Positions 7,538 to 14,317 of a stretch of DNA of 21,262 bases are shown here, one piece after another. A model generated the notes under the pieces. The model saw only the letters and a program-made list of their open reading frames with translations. It ran no database searches and was not told where the DNA came from. How positions within the stretch are numbered: position 1 is the first letter of the stretch; each line of letters opens with the position of its first letter. The stretch comes from an uncultured Synergistales bacterium (lineage in GTDB: Bacteria; Synergistota; Synergistia; Synergistales; Aminobacteriaceae). Position numbers and translations under genes: made by a program. The stretch covers positions 1 through 21,262 of the forward strand of contig CAJOGG010000004.1 in NCBI GenBank assembly GCA_905234205.1. Direction: 5' to 3'.

Positions 7538-9457
7538 TTAACGTTCAAACATGTCAGGGTATAGCGGTATCCAAGCCCTAGACTGAATCATGCCGGCGTC
7601 AAGAAACATTGCTAGCATAGAACGACCAGGATAACCCGACGACGATAACTCTTCAGGCAATGGAATTTGGATCTGCATGTGTGTCGCCTTCACAGGTAAG
7701 TCAATCGTATTCGCAAGTGAATAAATCGTTTTGCCCCCAGTGAACGCACTCGCCCTCATTAATCCTAACGAAGGCACGTCACGAGCGTATATATCAAGTT
7801 CAAGGCCATTGAGCACGCAGAAATTTAACAGCATCAACAAATCTTCCGTAGTCATTGGGACAGAAGCATCAAGTATTATGTTGGTTAATGAGTCTTTATG
7901 TAGCAACCAGAACGAATTTATCACAGTGTGAATATCAAGGCTGGAATTAACTTGTGCGGGTCTAACGTTCAACGGGAAAGCTTGATTTCGTGGCATAGGC
8001 CTATGAATCAATAACGCGTCAAAATTTCGTGGTCTTTGCCACATCACGTTACAACGCATATTTTTTTCGTTCCACACGGCTTGTGCTATTATCCTGGTGT
8101 TGTAGGAGTAATTCATAAATGGCGTCATAATTGTAGCCTCAACAATGAAGCTTTCGTTGTTCTCTGTGCTAGTAGCGATAACAGGGTTATACAGGCTTAA
8201 AAATCCCGGTACATCTTCGCGTGAAGGGATCATGAATGACTTGAATATTCGTGAAGCTCCCATGTCTATCCAGTTCACATCACCATCAGGCGAATGAAAC
8301 AATGTCCAAATATTTTCCAGTCCTGAATATAATGCTCCTGTGTTCCTGTTAGCGTAAGAGCGAGTCCCGAAATCTATTATGAAGTTATAAATATCTCCAT
8401 CTTCAGTCAGCACGAATAACTCTCCGAAAGATGACCACAATAAATCTCTAGGCTTTGAAATTCCGCGTATATCGAAATATTCCATGCTCATTACGTTGAG
8501 TATATAAATTCTATCGTTGGCCCTGTCAGCAACTGCTAACCAATCCGCATAACTCTCAATCGCAATAGGCTCAAACAGTAAATCCCCTGCTCCTAATGGA
8601 GGCGCCCAAGTCCTTACAACAAGGCCTGAAGATGAAGCACTGTAGAAGGCCACGTTTCTATCTGCAGGATCAGCAACAGCAAAGAAATTTTCAGCGATAA
8701 ATTCAGCGTCCGATATAACCAGTGAAGGAAGTGTTGCGACAAATTCTGCCTCGTCTTGTGAGAGTGTATCAAGAGCGTTAAGCACGTATAATTCCCCGTT
8801 AGAGTTAAAGATTCTAAAAGTTCCATCGCCCAACGGAATAGCTATAACTGGTGAAGGCACGTTTATCTCTCTCAAAGCTCCTCCAGACCACGAAAACGAA
8901 CCTGACATTAAATTTCTTGAAGTCTGACGCAAATATAACCTATCCCCAAAAGTGTCGGGTATGCTCACGACCTCGCCAAGTGTTCTGACTTTGCCCAGGC
9001 CCTTAATACTGAACGGACGAGTATAGCCGGTGTTCCATTCAGTCTGTACAGTAGTTTCAGCGTAACGCCAATTCACAGGTACAGGAGCAGTTCCTAACAC
9101 GGCACGTAAAATTTGGTTTTGCTCCTCAAAATATCGCCTGATACGTGGCGCAGAATTATCCATGGGGCGAACTTCAAGGTAACTTCTAATTGCTGACATT
9201 GAGCCTTCCGCGTCACCAGTACGATTGAGATTTAATGCGCTCAATAAATAATAATCAACCATGTAGGTATTCTCCTGAATAGCATGATCCAAATACATCT
9301 GTGCTTCCCTGTAATCTCGTCTCATGAAATGAACGTAGGCATTATTGAAATATCGTTCGGCTTCGTCAAGATTGGCGCGTGGAATTTCAGCCCCATAAGC
9401 TTGAGGAAAACTTACGAGGCTTATTAATATCGCTATGTTTATGAAAAATTTTCGCAA
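7538..9457 (-). CDS. Exported TPR and beta-propeller-like protein of unknown function
   Basis: About 639 residues. A signal peptide is followed by the mature start near AEIPRANLDEAERYF. Residues ~25-110 form two to three TPR-like helix pairs (AQMYLDHAIQENTYMVDYYLLSALNL). Residues ~130-400 are short beta-strand repeats with 'R.YILN', 'ELFVLTEDGDIYNF' and similar patterns, resembling an NHL/YVTN-type propeller. Residues ~500-600 read like a degraded von Willebrand A fold (IILDAS around D530, later AFTGGKTIY), without a DxSxS metal site. I chose TTG at 9457 because AAGGAG (9468-9473) lies 10 bases upstream; the longer frame from TTG 9484 lacks a ribosome site and would start almost at the predicted transcription start. 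No family name is recognised. It may be a periplasmic or surface scaffold. Confidence 0.75.
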   Translation of the reverse strand: MRKFFINIAILISLVSFPQAYGAEIPRANLDEAERYFNNAYVHFMRRDYREAQMYLDHAIQENTYMVDYYLLSALNLNRTGDAEGSMSAIRSYLEVRPMDNSAPRIRRYFEEQNQILRAVLGTAPVPVNWRYAETTVQTEWNTGYTRPFSIKGLGKVRTLGEVVSIPDTFGDRLYLRQTSRNLMSGSFSWSGGALREINVPSPVIAIPLGDGTFRIFNSNGELYVLNALDTLSQDEAEFVATLPSLVISDAEFIAENFFAVADPADRNVAFYSASSSGLVVRTWAPPLGAGDLLFEPIAIESYADWLAVADRANDRIYILNVMSMEYFDIRGISKPRDLLWSSFGELFVLTEDGDIYNFIIDFGTRSYANRNTGALYSGLENIWTLFHSPDGDVNWIDMGASRIFKSFMIPSREDVPGFLSLYNPVIATSTENNESFIVEATIMTPFMNYSYNTRIIAQAVWNEKNMRCNVMWQRPRNFDALLIHRPMPRNQAFPLNVRPAQVNSSLDIHTVINSFWLLHKDSLTNIILDASVPMTTEDLLMLLNFCVLNGLELDIYARDVPSLGLMRASAFTGGKTIYSLANTIDLPVKATHMQIQIPLPEELSSSGYPGRSMLAMFLDAGMIQSRAWIPLYPDMFER

Positions 9458-9467
9458 CGTGAATTTA

Positions 9468-9473
9468 CTCCTT
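9468..9473 (-). promoter_or_regulatory. Shine-Dalgarno that sets the start of the TPR/propeller gene
   Basis: AAGGAG on the minus strand lies 10 bases before TTG 9457. It falls inside the longer possible reading frame (from 9484), which argues that the longer frame is not used. Confidence 0.6.
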
Positions 9474-9495
9474 ACAATCTTCAAATTTACCAGTT

Positions 9496-9503
9496 ATTAT
9501 AAT
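9496..9503. promoter_or_regulatory. Palindromic ATTATAAT giving a -10 to both divergent genes
   Basis: ATTATAAT is its own reverse complement, so TATAAT can be read at 9498-9503 on the plus strand (towards the FlxA-like gene) and at 9501-9496 on the minus strand (towards the TPR/propeller gene). Minus-strand candidates for a -35 are TTTGTT with 16 bases of spacer. The plus-strand -35 is weak. Predicted leaders are about 30 and 40 bases. Confidence 0.45.
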
Positions 9504-9550
9504 CCGCCGATAGTTTTAACAAAGTCTTTTATGAAGGGAAATGATTTCAC

Positions 9551-10039
9551 ATGAGTATTCAAAGTGTACAGTCTCAAATTCAAAACACCGAGCAATATAA
9601 GATCCGTGCAAAGTCAGAATCACAGCAAGCCGAAGAGATTCAAGCACAACAAGCAGCACAAGAAGTTCAGCAACAAGTTGACGAGTACGACAAAGCTAAC
9701 CCCGTTGGAGAAGAAGTCGAAGGAATTTATAGTGTATCGCAAGATGAAGAGGGCAAACTCAAAATAGATTACAAGCAACCCGAATCGAACAAACAAACTA
9801 TGTCAGTGAAGGCCAACGAGAAAACCGAAGACGCAGGTAAAGCCGGAGGAGCAGCGCCCGTTGCCACTAATACTGACGAAGACGATGACGACGACGAAGA
9901 AGAGGTCGAGAAGCTCAAAAAGCAACGTGATTCAATCAAGCAACAACTCAACAACGAGTCCGACGAAAGAGTAAAATCACAATTACGCGCACAGTTACAG
10001 TTAATCGAAATGCAGATAGCTTTGAAGAGTGCAGAGTAA
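9551..10039 (+). CDS. Q-rich FlxA-like coiled-coil protein
   Basis: A 162-residue, very hydrophilic protein. Residues 1-45 are glutamine- and alanine-rich. Residues 50-80 hold a compact segment (PVGEEVEGIYSVSQDEEG) that may fold. Residues 108-120 are an acidic run of D and E, followed by a charged helix (EKLKKQRDSIKQQL...LRAQLQLIEMQIAL) to the end. That last helix resembles the FlxA-like coiled-coil family, a guess from pattern only. It has no signal peptide, membrane helix or cysteine. ATG 9551 has AAGGG about 12 bases upstream. An exported nitroreductase-like gene follows after 18 bases, suggesting co-transcription. Function unknown. Confidence 0.7.
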   Translation: MSIQSVQSQIQNTEQYKIRAKSESQQAEEIQAQQAAQEVQQQVDEYDKANPVGEEVEGIYSVSQDEEGKLKIDYKQPESNKQTMSVKANEKTEDAGKAGGAAPVATNTDEDDDDDEEEVEKLKKQRDSIKQQLNNESDERVKSQLRAQLQLIEMQIALKSAE

Positions 10040-10057
10040 GAACAGTAGGAATTTATA

Positions 10058-10708
10058 ATGCGTAAAATTCTTGTGGCAGTCGTCTTTATTGCGTTAATAG
10101 CGTCAAATTCGTTTGCTGATGCGTTTGATGAAGTTAATCTCGTCAAGTTGCCTGAACCAACTAAAACTGGTGGAATGTCTTTGGCTGAGGCTATCACTAA
10201 TCGTCATTCTGGGCGTGAATTTGCTGAAGTAGATTTAACTTTACAGGAACTTTCAGATTTGTTGTACATGACCGCAGGAATTAATCGTCCAAACGGCTTG
10301 AGAGTTCACCCTGTGGCTATGGCAATTCAAGATACTACGGTTTATGTGTTTGATAGTGACGGCGTGTACAAATATAATCCTTTGTCGCATTCGTTATCAT
10401 TAGTTGCAGAAGGAGACCATAGACAAGAAACAGGCAAACAGGAATTTGTGGGCAAAGCTGCTGTAAATCTCGCGTATGTTCACGATATTAATTTGTGGGA
10501 AGGAAATAAGGCCCCAAAGGAAGTTATCAGGCAATGGGGGTTCGCTCACACTGGGGCAGCTATGCAGAACGCTTATTTATTCGCAGCCTCAAAAGGTTGG
10601 AATGCCGTTGTACGAGGAAGCTTCGACGCGGAAAACTTGGCCAAGTTAATGCAGCTTGAAGACGGACAAACTATAACGTTAATACAATCAATCGGCCCTA
10701 AGCCTTAA
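10058..10708 (+). CDS. Nitroreductase-family protein (SagB/ThcOx-like) with signal peptide
   Basis: 216 residues. A Sec-type signal peptide occupies about 1-20 (MRKILVAVVFIALIASNSFA). It is followed by a nitroreductase fold of the SagB/ThcOx subgroup: a phosphate-binding NRHSGREF near 48-55, TLQELSDLLYMTAGIN at 61-76, VYVFDSDGVYKYNP at about 95-108, and HTGAAMQNAYLFAASKGWNAVVRGSFD at 164-190, which matches the usual 'G..gQN..L.A..lGL..v..G.f' helix and loop. It likely binds FMN and performs redox chemistry outside the cytoplasm; the substrate is unknown. There is no twin-arginine motif and no lipoprotein cysteine. It ends 3 bases before the convergent yvcK stop. The start has AGGA seven bases upstream. 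Confidence 0.83.
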   Translation: MRKILVAVVFIALIASNSFADAFDEVNLVKLPEPTKTGGMSLAEAITNRHSGREFAEVDLTLQELSDLLYMTAGINRPNGLRVHPVAMAIQDTTVYVFDSDGVYKYNPLSHSLSLVAEGDHRQETGKQEFVGKAAVNLAYVHDINLWEGNKAPKEVIRQWGFAHTGAAMQNAYLFAASKGWNAVVRGSFDAENLAKLMQLEDGQTITLIQSIGPKP

Positions 10709-10711
10709 TCT

Positions 10712-11803
10712 TCAATCTTCAATCCTACGAATCAATCTGAATATAGCCGACGCTAATTTTTGGGGGTCATGTCGTAAGACGCGGCCCTCTTTTTCATTCT
10801 CGAATATCCACACCAACGGAGCCTCTACGCAAATTATTCCCATGTTCTTAATGACCTCACGCTGATGATAATCAAGATATAACGGGTATGAATCTTTTGC
10901 CTTGTAAGCTTCTACAATGTCGTCAGGGATCTGTTCACTGTTCACTATCACAAAATCTGGCGCACAACCCAAAGCCGCACTGATCCATTCGATATGATTC
11001 ACTATGTTCATTCCGTGAGTCTCGTCGGGTTGAGTCATGACGTTGCAGATATAAATCTTGGGTACGTCGGAATCTTTTAGCTTATCGGCAAAATCAGGCA
11101 GCAATAAATTCGGAATTACGCTCGTGAATAAACTCCCCGGGCCAAGCAATATAACATCAGCTTCATCAACCGCGCTCAAAACTTCCGGCAATGGTCGTGC
11201 GTTCAATGGCTCCACCCAAATTTCCTGCAATTCATGACCATGTACAGAAATATCAAGCTCGCCTTTTACGCTCTCTCCAGTTTTAGTTCGTCCCATTAAC
11301 GTTATGCCTTCGGTTGTTACGGGTAAAACTCTACCGCGAATCGATAACAAGTGATTCATTTTCTCAACAGCTCTGCTAAAATCCCCGCTCATCTCTGTAA
11401 CTGCGAGTAACAATAAATTTCCCAAGCTATGTCCCGATAATTCGCCCCTATCAAATCTGAAGTCGAGAATCTTTCTTAGCTCGCTATCGTTCTCGGCCAA
11501 AGCCGCTATACAGTTTCTTACGTCTCCTGGCGGTAACATTCCCCATTCGTTGCGAATACGTCCGGAACTTCCGCCTTCGTCAGTAACTGCTACGACAGCA
11601 GTAATGTTTCGTGTAAAGCCTTTGATGCCGCGTAAAAGAGTCGATAAGCCCGTTCCTCCTCCTACTGCTACGATATACGGCCCGTTTGAGAGTCTGCGAT
11701 TGATTGCGCGTTCAATGACTGGACGACCAGATCTGAATTTTATTCGCCCAAACATAAATAATATTACCAGCGTTGTAAGCACGCCCAAAACAAAATTCAT
11801 CAT
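10712..11803 (-). CDS. yvcK: YvcK/GlmR family gluconeogenesis and envelope regulator, membrane-anchored form
   Basis: 363 residues. The CofD/YvcK core begins at about 41 with YIVAVGGGTGLSTLLRGI, the glycine-rich nucleotide-sugar loop at 48-52, followed by VTDEGGSSGRIR (74-84) and GMLPPGDVRNCI (88-99), all hallmark motifs. 'GPGSLFTSVIPNLL' and 'MTQPDETHGM' come later. In Bacillus and Listeria this family binds UDP-GlcNAc and balances carbon flow to cell wall precursors. Unusually, about 40 residues precede the core and include a hydrophobic helix at about 4-18, followed by basic residues. The protein is therefore probably tethered to the inner membrane. Its ATG overlaps the rapZ stop by four bases (ATGA), so the two are translated together. 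Confidence 0.93.
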   Translation of the reverse strand: MMNFVLGVLTTLVILFMFGRIKFRSGRPVIERAINRRLSNGPYIVAVGGGTGLSTLLRGIKGFTRNITAVVAVTDEGGSSGRIRNEWGMLPPGDVRNCIAALAENDSELRKILDFRFDRGELSGHSLGNLLLLAVTEMSGDFSRAVEKMNHLLSIRGRVLPVTTEGITLMGRTKTGESVKGELDISVHGHELQEIWVEPLNARPLPEVLSAVDEADVILLGPGSLFTSVIPNLLLPDFADKLKDSDVPKIYICNVMTQPDETHGMNIVNHIEWISAALGCAPDFVIVNSEQIPDDIVEAYKAKDSYPLYLDYHQREVIKNMGIICVEAPLVWIFENEKEGRVLRHDPQKLASAIFRLIRRIED

Positions 11804-12663
11804 TGGTGACCATGCCCCTTATCTCTGTGAATTACACATACACCGCTATAGAGTTTTGAATAAATTTCGCCGAGCCATTCAGCCATTGCCACAGATCTAT
11901 GACGGCCTCCAGTGCAACCGACTGAAATGTGAAGCTGTCCTCGTACGTTGTTCAAGAATTGCGGGATAAAGAAGTCCAAAAAGTTCTTGGTGAGTTCGAT
12001 AAATTTATGCGTCTCCTGAAAGTCAAGCAAGTATTTTTTTACTGGCTCGTCTTCGCCGGTTAAGTTCTTGAGTTCATCGAGATAATAGGGATTAGGCAGA
12101 CATCTTACGTCAATAATAAAACTTGAGTCTTGAGGGACTCCGTACTTGTATCCGAATGAGCTGATTAGAATCGAAATTCCGCCGTCCTTGTCAAAAAATT
12201 CCTTGAGCAATCTGTCTCTATGCTGGTGTAAATCCATCATGGAAGTGTCAAGAATTATGTCGGCTCTATCTAAAACTGGTGCTAATAATTCGCGCTCTGT
12301 TCTTATTCCTTCTTTGGTTGAGCGTCCGTGACTCAAAGGGTGAACTCGGCGTGTACGCTCATAACGTCGTAATAATTCCTCGTCTGATGCTGTGAGAAAC
12401 AAGACCTTTACGACTCCTCCCCAAGCCATGGAAATATCGTCAATAACTTTCACAAAATCTTTGCTTACGTTTCGCACGTCAACTGTAGCAACAACGCCAC
12501 GATTTCTTGAAGCTTCAGGGCGTTCCGATATTAGCGTGAACAACTGAGGAAGTAAAGCTGGCGGTAAATTATCGATTGTGATGAAGCCAAAGTCCTCCAA
12601 CACCTTTAGAGTCATTGTCTTGCCTGCTCCACTCATGCCAGTAACGATTATGAATTGCTGCAT
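11800..12663 (-). CDS. rapZ: RapZ/YvcJ P-loop nucleotide-binding protein
   Basis: 287 residues with Walker A GMSGAGKT at 9-16, the family-specific IDNLPPALLPQL at 30-41, VLFLTASDEELLRRYERTRRVHPL at 87-110 and, near the end, HISVGCTGGRHRSVAMAEWL (245-264). In E. coli RapZ binds the small RNA GlmZ and controls glucosamine-6-phosphate synthase; in Bacillus YvcJ has ATPase/GTPase activity. Whether an RNA target exists here cannot be seen. The ATG at 12663 has AAAGGAGG seven bases upstream, a strong site. It is followed by yvcK with an ATGA overlap and lies divergently from rpmH. Confidence 0.95.
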   Translation of the reverse strand: MQQFIIVTGMSGAGKTMTLKVLEDFGFITIDNLPPALLPQLFTLISERPEASRNRGVVATVDVRNVSKDFVKVIDDISMAWGGVVKVLFLTASDEELLRRYERTRRVHPLSHGRSTKEGIRTERELLAPVLDRADIILDTSMMDLHQHRDRLLKEFFDKDGGISILISSFGYKYGVPQDSSFIIDVRCLPNPYYLDELKNLTGEDEPVKKYLLDFQETHKFIELTKNFLDFFIPQFLNNVRGQLHISVGCTGGRHRSVAMAEWLGEIYSKLYSGVCVIHRDKGHGHQ

Positions 12664-12685
12664 AAAAATGCCTCCTTTGGGCGTT

Positions 12686-12714
12686 ATTCTACACCCTGAA
12701 TTTTTCTGTGTTAT
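12686..12714 (-). promoter_or_regulatory. Promoter for rapZ-yvcK
   Basis: On the minus strand ATAACA (12714-12709) and TAGAAT (12691-12686) are separated by 17 bases. Transcription would begin near 12679, close to the ribosome site. Both elements overlap those of the divergent rpmH promoter. Confidence 0.45.
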
Positions 12715-12717
12715 AAT
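12688..12717 (+). promoter_or_regulatory. Promoter for the rpmH operon, extended -10
   Basis: TATAAT at 12712-12717 is preceded by TGT, giving an extended -10 (TGnTATAAT). TCTACA at 12688-12693 is a four-of-six match to TTGACA with an 18-base spacer. The leader to the rpmH ATG would be about 40 bases. Confidence 0.65.
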
Positions 12718-12765
12718 TTCCCGCGTTTAATAATTATCACTAGAGAGGAGCAACTTCATTTAACC

Positions 12766-12906
12766 ATGGATAAGGGAACATATCAGCCCCATGTAATACC
12801 AAGAAAGCGTAAAATAGGATTCTTAGCACGTTCTGCATCACCGTCGGGGCGCAAAGTTCTTCGTAACAGAAGACGTAAAGGACGCAAATATTTGACTCGT
12901 GCCTAA
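12766..12906 (+). CDS. rpmH: Ribosomal protein L34 (bL34)
   Basis: A 46-residue basic protein. It starts [18 protein letters not shown] and contains the core [15 protein letters not shown], which matches bL34 throughout. It is slightly longer at the N-terminus (MDKG before TYQP) and has an insertion (HVIPRKRK) relative to E. coli. The first SD-like GAGGAG (12745-12750) is 15 bases from the ATG, further than usual, and no in-frame start lies between. It opens the rpmH-rnpA-yidD-yidC-jag operon, and its end overlaps rnpA by 8 bases. Confidence 0.96.
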   Translation: MDKGTYQPHVIPRKRKIGFLARSASPSGRKVLRNRRRKGRKYLTRA

Positions 12907-13258
12907 TATTCTCAAGCTTAGAAAAGGTTGGGAGTTCGATTTAATATTTCGCACTGGCATTCGTGTAAATGGGGAGCTGGTGCGTTTATTGTATTTGAGA
13001 GACGATAACGAGCCTGCTGTAAAATTTGGTTGTGCTGTCGGAAAACGTTTAGGCAAATCACATGCAAGAAACCGAGGCCGAAGAATTTTGCGAGAAGCTT
13101 TCAGACAGTTGACCAAGAAAGAGAACGTTACGCCAGGTTTGAAGATCGTGTTCAATCTCACAGCTAAAGGGCTTGAATCAAAGGCGCAGGATATTTTAGG
13201 AGAGCTTGAGAAATTATTCAGGCGCAAGAAGTTAATATGCTTTCCCGTATCGCAATAG
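12899..13258 (+). CDS. rnpA: Ribonuclease P protein component
   Basis: 119 residues. [17 protein letters not shown] at 4-20 is the usual N-terminus, and the RNR motif region [17 protein letters not shown] (53-69) contacts RNase P RNA. The protein binds the catalytic RNA to mature the 5' end of tRNAs. It starts with GTG at 12899, inside the last codons of rpmH (8-base overlap). An in-frame stop just upstream excludes a longer form. No strong SD lies at the normal distance; AAAGGA inside rpmH is about 16 bases away, so translation probably depends on ribosomes finishing rpmH. It overlaps the yidD start by 22 bases. Confidence 0.95.
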   Translation: MPNILKLRKGWEFDLIFRTGIRVNGELVRLLYLRDDNEPAVKFGCAVGKRLGKSHARNRGRRILREAFRQLTKKENVTPGLKIVFNLTAKGLESKAQDILGELEKLFRRKKLICFPVSQ

Positions 13259-13467
13259 CACTAATCAGACTTTATCAGCTAATACTCTCACCATATTTAG
13301 GGAAGAATTGCAGATTTTACCCGACCTGTTCACAGTACGCTGTAGAAGTTTATCGTGAATGGGGCTTTTTGCGTGGGACGTGGCTGACGTTGAAACGATT
13401 ATCGAAATGCGGAATATGGAACCCAGGAGGCTATGATCCTCCACCTAAAAATTTACGAGGTGATTAA
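13237..13467 (+). CDS. yidD: Membrane protein insertion efficiency factor YidD
   Basis: 76 residues. An amphipathic N-terminal helix ([18 protein letters not shown], 5-22) precedes the family core CRFYPTCSQYA (25-35), with C25 and C31, and a third cysteine, C58, is in KCGIWNPGG. YidD is a small peripheral inner-membrane protein that assists YidC. It starts inside the end of rnpA, and yidC begins 6 bases after the last base of its stop. Confidence 0.95.
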   Translation: MLSRIAIALIRLYQLILSPYLGKNCRFYPTCSQYAVEVYREWGFLRGTWLTLKRLSKCGIWNPGGYDPPPKNLRGD

Positions 13468-13472
13468 TTAAT

Positions 13473-14303
13473 ATGTGGGAACAGGCAAAATCATTACTGT
13501 TAGGATTACTTCAGATCATACACAACGGAATAACATCAATCGGACTAGGCACAAATTTCGCGTGGGGACTTGCAATAATAATCCTTACGTTACTTGTAAG
13601 GGCCGCTATGCACCCGTTGACCCAAAAGCAAATGGTGAGTATGCAGAAGATGCAGAAATTACAGCCGCAGTTGAAGGTATTGCAGGACAAATACGGCGAC
13701 GATAAAGACGCATTGAACCGCGAGACAATGGCGTTATACAAGGATAACAAAGTCAATCCTGCGTCAGGTTGTTTGCCGTTGATAATTCAGCTTCCGATAT
13801 TCATTTTGCTTTACGGAGTTCTCTACGATTTAACAAAGACAGAAGCATTTACAAACGTTACGTTCTTGGGTGTAAATCTCGGCGGTAGTGTCTTAACGAC
13901 CGTAGCAGACGCTTTGAATCTTGTTGACGAGGCCGGCGTAAGAATCCCTAACGAGCAATTAGGCTTTGTAATGGTGTTCTTGTCATCGTTCACTAACTTG
14001 AGTTTGTTATTCTCGAATATAGGCATGTGGATATTCAACTTTATCTTGCTTATATTGATAGCGTGGCTCACGTGGTATCAACAGCATATTTCAAGCGCGG
14101 GTAATCCTCAAATGGCCATGATGAATTGGTTCATGCCGTTGTTCCTGACTTTTATCTGCTTCGGATTGCCTGGAGGAGTTTTGCTTTATTGGGGAGTATC
14201 ATCGTTGATGGGAATAGTGCATCAGTTGAGGGTCTCAAAGAAGACAAGTGAGGAAATGAAGAACAAGCCGACGTTGTATCAGGAGAAGCCTAAGACGAAA
14301 TAA
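13473..14303 (+). CDS. yidC: YidC/Oxa1 family membrane protein insertase
   Basis: 276 residues. An N-terminal amphipathic segment is followed by helix 1 (about 27-45), which carries R43, the conserved groove arginine. A charged cytoplasmic hairpin (50-95; QKQMVSMQKMQKLQPQLK) follows, then helix 2 (100-120), helices 3-4 (163-202) and helix 5 (218-245), and a basic tail. The large periplasmic P1 domain of Gram-negative YidC is absent, so it is the short Oxa1/SpoIIIJ type. It inserts membrane proteins alone or with SecYEG. AGGTGA lies nine bases before the ATG. Confidence 0.95.
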   Translation: MWEQAKSLLLGLLQIIHNGITSIGLGTNFAWGLAIIILTLLVRAAMHPLTQKQMVSMQKMQKLQPQLKVLQDKYGDDKDALNRETMALYKDNKVNPASGCLPLIIQLPIFILLYGVLYDLTKTEAFTNVTFLGVNLGGSVLTTVADALNLVDEAGVRIPNEQLGFVMVFLSSFTNLSLLFSNIGMWIFNFILLILIAWLTWYQQHISSAGNPQMAMMNWFMPLFLTFICFGLPGGVLLYWGVSSLMGIVHQLRVSKKTSEEMKNKPTLYQEKPKTK

Positions 14304-14317
14304 GAGGTGATTAAATT

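Noticed and set aside
11550..11969. Plus-strand frame opposite yvcK/rapZ
   Set aside because: It is antisense to two highly conserved genes and has no ribosome site or family motif.
12733..12741. DnaA box near rpmH
   Set aside because: TTATCACTA at about 12733 differs from TTATNCACA at two positions and no second copy is nearby, so no origin is claimed.
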